Source: Gammaproteobacteria bacterium (GTDB lineage Bacteria > Pseudomonadota > Gammaproteobacteria > Pseudomonadales > Halieaceae). Taken from it: a stretch of 6,689 bases of DNA. Numbering within the stretch: the first letter of the stretch is position 1; every line of letters starts with the position of its first letter. Of the stretch, positions 1 to 5,293 are shown piece after piece. A program made the translations under genes and the position numbers. The notes under the pieces are model-generated. The model worked only from the letters and a program-made list of their open reading frames with translations. It searched no databases and had not been told where the DNA came from. The stretch covers positions 1 through 6,689 of the forward strand of contig JAAEZV010000091.1 of NCBI GenBank assembly GCA_018222695.1. The letters are read 5' to 3'.

Positions 1-281
1 AGCAGCCAGGCCAGAATGCGTCCAACGGCAGTCAGCGAGAGCAAAATCATCGGCGGGTAGTACCAAATGGCGCGCCCGGTAGTGAGCCCCATCAAAATGC
101 TCACGCCAAGCGTCAGGAAAAAAGCTGACATATCGCCGATCTGAGAGCTAAGGCCAACGCCGGTACTCAATGCCAAACCGAATTCAGGCGCCACACCAGC
201 CGGCGCCAGCAGCCAACGCAGGCCCGTAACGATAAAGAGCACACCACATAGCAGCACAACCGCTTTGAGGGCGACGTTCAC
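1..281 (-). CDS. Small integral membrane protein, DUF4345-like (3' end outside window)
   Basis: This is a partial gene: 93 codons from a GTG at 281-279, open to the left edge without a stop. The protein begins MNVALKAVVLLCGVLF and is strongly hydrophobic. Likely membrane segments lie at residues 5-21, 52-68 and 76-93, and a Gly/Ser-rich stretch containing SSQIGDMSAFF lies before the second. The layout (several short helices, an Arg-Trp after the first, a WYYPP turn) resembles small DUF4345-type membrane proteins of about 120-135 residues, so most of it is probably present. No catalytic motif is visible and its function is unknown. The GTG lies 5 bases after the stop of the PfpI-family gene. 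The only ribosome-binding candidate is a weak GGA at 290-292, so translation is probably coupled to the upstream gene. The reading frame is well supported by its hydrophobic pattern; the family name is from memory and tentative. Confidence 0.68.
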   Translation of the reverse strand, partial: MNVALKAVVLLCGVLFIVTGLRWLLAPAGVAPEFGLALSTGVGLSSQIGDMSAFFLTLGVSILMGLTTGRAIWYYPPMILLSLTAVGRILAWL

Positions 282-286
282 AGGCG

Positions 287-1138
287 TTATCCGCGGTCCG
301 CGATGACTTGCATCATGCGGTGCGCCGTCTCGAGGCCTGAGTTTTGATTTTGCCCCGTGACAAACCGCTGCTCGTTATCCACCACCACGTGGGTAGCGAA
401 AATATCCCGGAAGGCGGTCTGGCTTTCAAACAGCGCACCCGCTTTGCGCAACTCGGTCTCTGGGTGCAGGGGCGTTATTTCAATGCCGAGCTCCTTGACT
501 TGCTTATCGGTGACGCCAGTCATTCGGCGCCCGGCGATCAACGTGTTGCCCTCTTGATCTTTGGCATTCACCAGCCCCAACACGCCGTGGCAAACACCGC
601 CAATCACCGCCGTGCGGTCGCCGTAATAAGCCTCGCTGACCTTGGTGGCCATGACCGGTGACTGCGCCAGGTCATAGGCCGCACCCCAGCCTCCAGAAAT
701 GAACACAATGTCGTACTGACTGATATCAACATCAGCAATGGCCAGCGAGTTGCGCACCTTGGCTTGAGCGATCGAATCGTTGAGGTAGCGCTGGTCTTCA
801 GGGGTGCTGACCGGGTAACCGAGGGTCTGCGGGTCAATGGGTATAAGACCCCCCTGAATACTGGCCATGTCGACCGTCATCCCATTGTCGAGAAACGTGT
901 AGTAAGGGTGCGTGAACTCCGAGGCCATGACACCGGTTTCGGGGCCTTCTGTTTCCCCGGGGGCGGCCAAAACACTGTGGCTGGTTGTAATAATCAGCGC
1001 CCGCTTACCCGGCAAGGTGACACTTGGCCCCTCGTAAATAGGATGCAAACCTGCGGCATGCAGTATCGTCGGCAATGCTGTCGCCACAACGACAAGCAAG
1101 CCGACCAGAATACCCAGCCCTACTAATACCTTTTTCAT
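287..1138 (-). CDS. Membrane-anchored DJ-1/PfpI family protein (Hsp31-like class I glutamine amidotransferase fold)
   Basis: The protein has 283 residues. I chose the ATG at 1138 because an AAGGAG Shine-Dalgarno lies 7 bases upstream (1146-1151) and the protein then starts MKKVLVG with a hydrophobic segment at residues 4-22. An in-frame ATG at 1180 adds 14 polar residues but has no ribosome site. The DJ-1/PfpI domain covers about residues 45-280. The likely catalytic Glu74 lies in ASEFTHPYY, FISGGWGAAYD is at 146-156, and the nucleophile elbow GGVCHG at 180-185 contains Cys183 and His184. The tail HVVVDNEQRFVTGQNQNSG at 250-268 is typical of Hsp31/YDR533c-like members. Family members have been described as chaperones, glyoxalases or deglycases, and some activities are disputed, so no reaction is assigned. 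The N-terminus lacks a good AxA cleavage site, so a signal anchor with the domain outside the cytoplasm is inferred. It is probably co-transcribed with the small membrane protein that follows. Confidence 0.9.
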   Translation of the reverse strand: MKKVLVGLGILVGLLVVVATALPTILHAAGLHPIYEGPSVTLPGKRALIITTSHSVLAAPGETEGPETGVMASEFTHPYYTFLDNGMTVDMASIQGGLIPIDPQTLGYPVSTPEDQRYLNDSIAQAKVRNSLAIADVDISQYDIVFISGGWGAAYDLAQSPVMATKVSEAYYGDRTAVIGGVCHGVLGLVNAKDQEGNTLIAGRRMTGVTDKQVKELGIEITPLHPETELRKAGALFESQTAFRDIFATHVVVDNEQRFVTGQNQNSGLETAHRMMQVIADRG

Positions 1139-1145
1139 GAGACCT

Positions 1146-1151
1146 CTCCTT
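1146..1151 (-). promoter_or_regulatory. Ribosome binding site that fixes the PfpI-family start
   Basis: On the minus strand AAGGAG is followed by 7 bases and ATG (1138-1136). The in-frame alternative ATG at 1180-1178 is preceded by CACTGCCAATTT, with no purine-rich site. This supports the shorter 283-residue product that starts directly with its membrane anchor. Confidence 0.8.
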
Positions 1152-1193
1152 TCAAGTGTGTCTGAAGCGATACCGCTCATAAATTGGCAGTGT

Positions 1194-1210
1194 TTATGCC
1201 ATATTATGCC
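1194..1210. repeat. Direct repeat TTATGCC, 10-base period
   Basis: TTATGCC occurs at 1194-1200 and again at 1204-1210, exactly one helical turn apart. It overlaps the -10 region of the candidate PfpI promoter. This spacing would put two copies on the same DNA face, as expected of an activator or repressor site, but two 7-base copies can also arise by chance. Confidence 0.35.
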
Positions 1211-1229
1211 CGTTCGCTAGCCACTGCAA
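1201..1229 (-). promoter_or_regulatory. Possible promoter for the PfpI-family gene
   Basis: Reading the minus strand, TTGCAG (1229-1224) stands 17 bases before TAATAT (1206-1201), or 15 bases before the better -10 match CATAAT (1208-1203). Neither pair is a strong sigma-70 promoter. The position, about 60-70 bases before the ATG at 1138, and the AT-rich core in an otherwise GC-rich gap make it the best candidate for this direction. It overlaps a TTATGCC direct repeat. Confidence 0.35.
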
Positions 1230-1271
1230 CCGCGCGTGATTGCCTCACTGAACATCTCATAACAGGCAACA

Positions 1272-1299
1272 TTGACAGGTTTGATCGATATGTTTTGAT
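1272..1299 (+). promoter_or_regulatory. Probable sigma-70 promoter for the PhyH-family gene
   Basis: A consensus -35 TTGACA (1272-1277) is followed after 16 bases by TTTGAT (1294-1299, 4 of 6 matches). TGT directly before the -10 makes an extended -10 (TGn). The predicted start would fall about 30 bases before the ATG at 1337, leaving a short leader. A 6-base inverted repeat, TTGCCT (1240-1245) and AGGCAA (1264-1269), ends just upstream of the -35 and could be a regulator site, though this is weak. Confidence 0.5.
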
Positions 1300-1336
1300 G
1301 GCGTCACATAACGATAATTCGCACTAGGAAAACTAA

Positions 1337-2185
1337 ATGCCTGAGGTCGCTCACCTCCCCAGCAACTGCAGCACCGACGATCTCATTGAGGTCATCGAGC
1401 GCGATGGGGCCGCCATCGTTGACGGGTTTGTTTGCGACACATGGTTAGCGGATTTCAACAGTGCGATTCAAACCTCGATCGATGCATACAAGCCCTATGA
1501 CTATGGGGAGCCCGAGGCGCAAGAGTTCCTGGGGCACCAGACCGTGCGGTTAAACGGCCTCATCAGCAAGGCGCCGAACTATATCGATCTCATGTCTGAT
1601 GAGCGGCTACTGAGTGTCATGGACCATTTTCTGGCCCCCCACTGCGGTCAATACCGACTGAACTCCAGTGAGATCATCGAGATCCATGGCGGCGAGACCG
1701 CTCAGGAACTGCATTGGGACGACGTGATCTGGCCGGCTCACTTCTGGGCGCCCGACAAGCTCCTGCAATTCAACGTGATGGTAGCGGCTACCGACTTCAC
1801 CGAAACGAATGGCGCCACACAGGTGGTACCGGGCAGCCATCTTTGGGATCACGAATCACGCACCGCAAGGCCTGACGAAATCACTCAAGCCACAATGAAA
1901 GCGGGTAGCGCCGTATTCATCCCCGGGAAGACACTACACGGTGGAGGCAACAATACCGACGGCACCAAACGCCGCGCGATCGTGGCATCGTATGTGCTGG
2001 GCTGGTTACGGACACAAGAAAATCACTTTCTGCACACTACCGTGGAGCAAGCCCACCAGTGGCCAGAGAGAGTGCGGCAACTTTTGGGTTACGACCTGTA
2101 CGCGCACTACGATGAGAATATTCAAGGGGGCCCGCTGGGTTACTACGAATACGGCAGCCCCAGCGCCCTATTTGAAAACAAGTAA
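1337..2185 (+). CDS. Phytanoyl-CoA dioxygenase (PhyH) family Fe(II)/2-oxoglutarate oxygenase
   Basis: The protein has 282 residues. The ATG at 1337 has AGGA at 1326-1329, 7 bases upstream. It has the PhyH jelly-roll layout. An N-terminal helical part contains ERDGAAIVDGF (21-31). The iron-binding HxD is His126-Trp-Asp128 in ELHWDDVIW, followed by NGATQVVPGSH (158-168). The distal His201 is in TLHGGGNNT, and Arg212 or Arg213 would hold the 2-oxoglutarate carboxylate. The 11-residue His201-Arg212 spacing matches that in human PhyH. All metal and cosubstrate residues are present, so it should be an active oxygenase that hydroxylates or otherwise oxidises a small molecule with release of succinate and CO2. 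The family acts on acyl-CoAs, terpenoids, ectoine and other substrates, and nothing here names the substrate. It is a cytoplasmic, single-gene unit, divergent from the PfpI gene and ending in its own terminator. The neighbouring acyl-CoA genes face it and are not evidence of a shared pathway. Confidence 0.92.
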   Translation: MPEVAHLPSNCSTDDLIEVIERDGAAIVDGFVCDTWLADFNSAIQTSIDAYKPYDYGEPEAQEFLGHQTVRLNGLISKAPNYIDLMSDERLLSVMDHFLAPHCGQYRLNSSEIIEIHGGETAQELHWDDVIWPAHFWAPDKLLQFNVMVAATDFTETNGATQVVPGSHLWDHESRTARPDEITQATMKAGSAVFIPGKTLHGGGNNTDGTKRRAIVASYVLGWLRTQENHFLHTTVEQAHQWPERVRQLLGYDLYAHYDENIQGGPLGYYEYGSPSALFENK

Positions 2186-2234
2186 CAGCAGTACCGCTTA
2201 TGTATGTGCGTTAGCGCTATTGTCAGCGCGCACA

Positions 2235-2262
2235 AAAAAGCCCGGCTATTGCCGGGCTTTTT
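2235..2262. terminator. Bidirectional rho-independent terminator between converging genes
   Basis: This is a perfect 12-base stem (2235-2246 with 2251-2262) around a TATT loop. Its GC core GCCCGGC/GCCGGGC is flanked by A5 on the left and T5 on the right, so each strand reads as a hairpin ending in a U tract. It lies 49 bases after the PhyH stop and 15 bases after the thiolase stop on the other strand, so it can end both transcripts. Confidence 0.93.
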
Positions 2263-2277
2263 CATTAGGAGAGGCGC

Positions 2278-3519
2278 TTAAACGCGTTCAATAATGATCG
2301 CCGGGGCCATTCCGCCCGCCGCACACATGGTAATCAGCGCGTAACGGCCGTTCTGGCGCTCGAGCTCATCGAGCGCCGTACCCACCAAGATCGACCCGGT
2401 CGCGCCGATGGGGTGGCCCAGTGCCATCGCACCGCCGTTGATATTGACCTTCTCGCGATCCAAATCGAGTTTGCGAATAAAGCGCTCAGCCACGACCGAG
2501 AACGCCTCGTTGATTTCCCATACATCGATATCGTCTTTGGTGAGCCCGGCTTTCATTAATACTTTCTCTGCCGCCGGTACCGGCGCGTTCAGCATCAGCG
2601 TGGGGCAATCACCCATGTTGGCTGTGGCCACAATCCGCGCCCGCGGCGTCATACCACTCTTTTCCATGTAGGCCTCGGAGGCCAGTAACAGCGCCGCGGC
2701 GCCGTCGACCACACCCGAGGAGTTGCCCGCATGGTGGATATGGTTGAACTCGGTAATCTCGGGGTACTTCTGCTGGATGAGCGCACCATAGGTGGTACCC
2801 GCTTCATCCACCGGCACATCCCGCACCACGCTGAAGACCGTCTTCAGTTCTGACAGGCCCTCTTTGGTGGTTTCTGGCCTGGGGAATTCTTCGTGATCGA
2901 GTGCGACGGTGCCATCGGGGTTTTTGACCGTGACCAGAGACTTATCAAAGCGACCCTCGGCAATGGCCTGCGCGGCACGGGCCTGACTGACCAACGCGAG
3001 GTCATCTACCGCGTCGCGATCGATACCCTCAAGGGTGGCGATGGCATCGGCACAAACGCCCTGCTGTGACTGGGGGTGCATGGCGCGCAGCTCGAGGTTG
3101 CCCGAGTCGATCATGGGCGGCTGGGAAGGGTCTGCAATCTGGCCATGGTAGCTCATCATCTCGGTACCACCTGCGATCACCAGATCTTCCATGCCCGACA
3201 TGATCTGCGCCGCGGCGAGATTCACGGTGGTAATGCCCGAGCCGCAGAAACGGTCCAAGGTCACGCCAGAGGAACGCACGTCGTAGCCGGCATTGAGTGC
3301 TGCCATGCGGCCCAAATCACCGCCCTGCTTACCCGTTTGCGATGAGGTACCCCAGATGATGTCGTCGACTTCGGAGGTATTGAGGTTATTGCGCTCCGCC
3401 ATGGCGGCGAGCACGGTCGAGCCCAAGTAAGAAGGGTGCAGGTGCGCGAGCGCGCCTTTTCCGACCTTGCCGATCCCGCGGGGGGTGCGGCACGCATCAA
3501 CAATATAGGCATTACCCAT
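2278..3519 (-). CDS. Thiolase family protein (acetyl-CoA C-acyltransferase, FadA-like)
   Basis: The protein has 413 residues, a normal full thiolase length. The ATG at 3519 has AGGAG 7 bases upstream. The nucleophilic Cys92 is in the LDRFCGSG motif at 89-95, NEAF is at 337-340, the active-site His369 is in GHPIG (368-372), and the proton-transfer Cys399 is in TMCAAGGMAP. NSSGVVDGAAA at 266-276 is also family-typical. The enzyme cleaves 3-ketoacyl-CoA with CoA to release acetyl-CoA, or runs the reverse condensation. The N-terminal AYIVDACRTPRG and the overall sequence look like the degradative FadA/acetyltransferase group rather than HMG-CoA synthase or the SCP-x type. Substrate chain length cannot be read from sequence alone. 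It follows an acyl-CoA synthetase gene on the same strand after a 111-base gap, which fits a role in breaking down a fatty or related acid. No FadB-like partner is in the window. Confidence 0.93.
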   Translation of the reverse strand: MGNAYIVDACRTPRGIGKVGKGALAHLHPSYLGSTVLAAMAERNNLNTSEVDDIIWGTSSQTGKQGGDLGRMAALNAGYDVRSSGVTLDRFCGSGITTVNLAAAQIMSGMEDLVIAGGTEMMSYHGQIADPSQPPMIDSGNLELRAMHPQSQQGVCADAIATLEGIDRDAVDDLALVSQARAAQAIAEGRFDKSLVTVKNPDGTVALDHEEFPRPETTKEGLSELKTVFSVVRDVPVDEAGTTYGALIQQKYPEITEFNHIHHAGNSSGVVDGAAALLLASEAYMEKSGMTPRARIVATANMGDCPTLMLNAPVPAAEKVLMKAGLTKDDIDVWEINEAFSVVAERFIRKLDLDREKVNINGGAMALGHPIGATGSILVGTALDELERQNGRYALITMCAAGGMAPAIIIERV

Positions 3520-3546
3520 GGTTTTTCTCCTGAAACATCTGACTGT

Positions 3547-3562
3547 GACGCGCGTGCGCGTC
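3547..3562. repeat. Perfect 7-base inverted repeat in the thiolase leader
   Basis: GACGCGC (3547-3553) and GCGCGTC (3556-3562) are separated by only GT, 27 bases upstream of the thiolase ATG. The tight 16-base symmetry suits a dimeric repressor such as a TetR-family protein; as RNA it would form a hairpin with too small a loop unless the end pairs open. There is no T tract, so it is not a terminator. GC-rich alternating CG sequence makes chance symmetry more likely than usual. Confidence 0.4.
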
Positions 3563-3591
3563 TTTGCGTTATTGGTGACTGCCGGAGCAGT

Positions 3592-3619
3592 AAAAAGGAC
3601 CCTGCACGCTACGTGGCCC
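3592..3619 (-). terminator. Possible imperfect terminator after the acyl-CoA synthetase
   Basis: On the minus strand, 11 bases past the synthetase stop, GGGCCACG pairs with CGTG plus GTCC around a TAG loop. The right arm has a 4-base CAGG bulge and one G-U pair, and TTTTT follows at 3596-3592. The position and the T tract are right, but the bulge and 3-base loop weaken it. If real, it would reduce readthrough into the thiolase and imply that the thiolase has its own promoter, of which I see no convincing example in the gap. Confidence 0.3.
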
Positions 3620-3630
3620 GATAAAGAGGG

Positions 3631-5220
3631 TCAAGTCTCTGACACCATCTCTCTCAGCGTGGTTTTGAGAATCTTGCCGATATGACTCCGCGGCAGCTCA
3701 CCGAGCTGCTTGAGGGCCGAGATGCGCTGGGTTTTGCCCAGCTCGGCATTGGCGCGAGCGCAGACCGCGGGGAGATCCAGCGTCTCGCCGCCCGCCGCGA
3801 CCACAAAACCCAAAGGCGTCTCGCCCCACTCCCTGGAGGGGATGCCAATCACAGCAGCATCCACCACTTCGGGTTGCTTCAACAGTGCATCCTCCAGATC
3901 CCGGGGGTAAATATTGAAACCGCCAGAAATGATCATATCTTTGGAGCGACCCAGCAGGGTGACGAAGCCCTCTTCATCAACGCGGCCAATATCGCCCATC
4001 CGCTGCCAGCGCTCGCCGTTGTCGTCGTACCAGCTAGCCTCTTGGGTTTTCTCGGGCTGGTTCTGATAGCCCGACATCATGGTGGTTGAACGCCCTACCA
4101 GCTCACCAATCTCGCCCGCAGGTAACCGATTCAATTGCTCATCGATCGTAAAGACCTCACTCCCGCCCCAGGGAATGCCCACGGTGTGAAGCTTGTCGGG
4201 GTTGGTATCAGCGCGGAGCAGGCAGACCACGCCGCCTTCGGTCATGGAATAGATCTCGATCAGTGCCCCGGGCATGCGGCGCACCACCTCTGCCTTGAGC
4301 TCCGCCGAAAACGGCGCGCTGGTGCAATATTTGAGCGCCATGCTAGATAGGTCGAATTCATCAAACTGCGGGAAATCCATCAACCGCTGGTACTGCACCG
4401 GTACCAGAATCGTGTGCGTTGCCCGATGCTGCTGAGCCAGCCCCAGCCATCGCGCACAATCGAACTTGCGCATCACCACCGCGGTGCCACCGTAGGCCAT
4501 GGTCGCGACAAAAATACCCAGCGTGGTGTTGGAGTACATCGGTGTTGACAGCAGCGTCACCTGTCCCGGCTGCCCCAAGCCACTCTCTTCCCCCACCGCC
4601 ATCTGATACCAGCGCATCTGGCGGCTGTGCACGATGCCTTTTGGCGTGCCGGTGGTGCCGCTGGAATAAATGATGTTGTAGGGGTCATTGGGGCCAGTCT
4701 CGACATCAAGAGGTGTCGCACCCTCGGCGGCCATCCAATCAAACAAAAACGGCGCGCCATCAGAGTCATCAGGCGCATCCATCATCACGTGCTTGAGGGT
4801 TGGCAACGCCACACCACTGTCGGCGAGTTCCGCGCGCTTGGTGTGATCAATAAACAGATGCCCCGCGCCGCTGTCGGTCATCATCGCGGCGAGTTGTTGT
4901 GGGGTCGCAGAGGTGGTCAGCGGTGCAGCACAGCCGCCCGCAACAATGGCGCCCAGATACGCCAGCGCATAGCGAATGGTCGTGGTACCGAGAATAGACA
5001 CCGCCTGGCCTTTTTGCAGGCCCTCTGACTGCAGCTGGGACGCGATGCGGTTCACCAGCGCCGCGGTCTCGGCCCAGGTCAGCTGCTCCTCGCCATCGTC
5101 GAGCGCAATGCGCTCGGGCTGGTATGCAGCGTGGGCGTTAATGAGCCAAGCCAGCTCACCATAGGGCTGCTTGAGGTATTGCAGGGTTTCAGCGGCGGGG
5201 GTTGAGGTATCGGGAGTCAT
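3631..5220 (-). CDS. AMP-binding acyl-CoA synthetase / acid-CoA ligase (class I adenylate-forming enzyme)
   Basis: The protein has 529 residues and is complete for this family. The phosphate loop YSSGTTGTPKG is at 185-195, YSMTE at 324-328, the ribose-binding Asp410 in MGDIGRVD, and GRSKDMIISGGFNIYP at 424-439 forms the hinge. The C-terminal catalytic Lys516 is in SHIGKILK. The enzyme would convert a carboxylic acid plus ATP to an acyl-adenylate and then to the CoA thioester. It has no carrier-protein or reductase domain, so CoA ligation rather than peptide synthesis is expected. The acid could be fatty, aromatic or steroid-derived; sequence alone does not decide. The ATG at 5220 has no clear Shine-Dalgarno (only CGAG about 6 bases upstream), and that region lies in an inverted repeat. 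It sits 73 bases after rhlE and 111 bases before the thiolase. Together the two enzymes supply entry and thiolysis steps of acyl-CoA catabolism. Confidence 0.93.
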   Translation of the reverse strand: MTPDTSTPAAETLQYLKQPYGELAWLINAHAAYQPERIALDDGEEQLTWAETAALVNRIASQLQSEGLQKGQAVSILGTTTIRYALAYLGAIVAGGCAAPLTTSATPQQLAAMMTDSGAGHLFIDHTKRAELADSGVALPTLKHVMMDAPDDSDGAPFLFDWMAAEGATPLDVETGPNDPYNIIYSSGTTGTPKGIVHSRQMRWYQMAVGEESGLGQPGQVTLLSTPMYSNTTLGIFVATMAYGGTAVVMRKFDCARWLGLAQQHRATHTILVPVQYQRLMDFPQFDEFDLSSMALKYCTSAPFSAELKAEVVRRMPGALIEIYSMTEGGVVCLLRADTNPDKLHTVGIPWGGSEVFTIDEQLNRLPAGEIGELVGRSTTMMSGYQNQPEKTQEASWYDDNGERWQRMGDIGRVDEEGFVTLLGRSKDMIISGGFNIYPRDLEDALLKQPEVVDAAVIGIPSREWGETPLGFVVAAGGETLDLPAVCARANAELGKTQRISALKQLGELPRSHIGKILKTTLREMVSET

Positions 5221-5222
5221 AG

Positions 5223-5277
5223 CACGCTCGGTTTGTGTCCGCGGTCAGGTTACCAACCGCGTTGTATCACGAGCGTG
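5223..5277 (-). promoter_or_regulatory. Nested inverted repeats covering the leader and ribosome site of the acyl-CoA synthetase gene
   Basis: The outer arms CACGCTCG (5223-5230) and CGAGCGTG (5270-5277) pair perfectly over 8 bases. The inner arms CGCGGT (5240-5245) and ACCGCG (5256-5261) pair over 6, and both share nearly the same centre (5250 and 5250.5). A further GGT-T-ACC lies within. The element fills most of the 73-base gap between rhlE and the synthetase and ends 2 bases before the ATG at 5220, so the only weak ribosome site (CGAG) lies in the outer stem. It could be an operator or a translation-controlling RNA hairpin. No T tract follows, so a rho-independent terminator for rhlE is not supported. 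Confidence 0.45.
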
Positions 5278-5293
5278 ACTTGAGTGGCAGGGT

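Noticed and set aside
1240..1269. Inverted repeat TTGCCT ... AGGCAA with an 18-base spacer upstream of the PhyH promoter
   Set aside because: Six-base arms this far apart are expected by chance in a 200-base gap. I mention it only with the promoter and do not call it a separate site.
2214..2229. Small hairpin GCGCT-ATTGTC-AGCGC just before the terminator
   Set aside because: It has only a 5-base stem and no T tract. The 12-base hairpin directly downstream explains termination much better.
1941..2294. 117-codon plus-strand frame running from the PhyH gene into the terminator
   Set aside because: It overlaps the PhyH catalytic region in another frame, reads through the terminator hairpin, and has no credible start signal.
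4627..5028. 133-codon plus-strand frame antisense to the acyl-CoA synthetase
   Set aside because: The synthetase motifs on the minus strand are complete, while this frame has no ribosome site and an Arg/His/Gly-rich composition typical of antisense frames.
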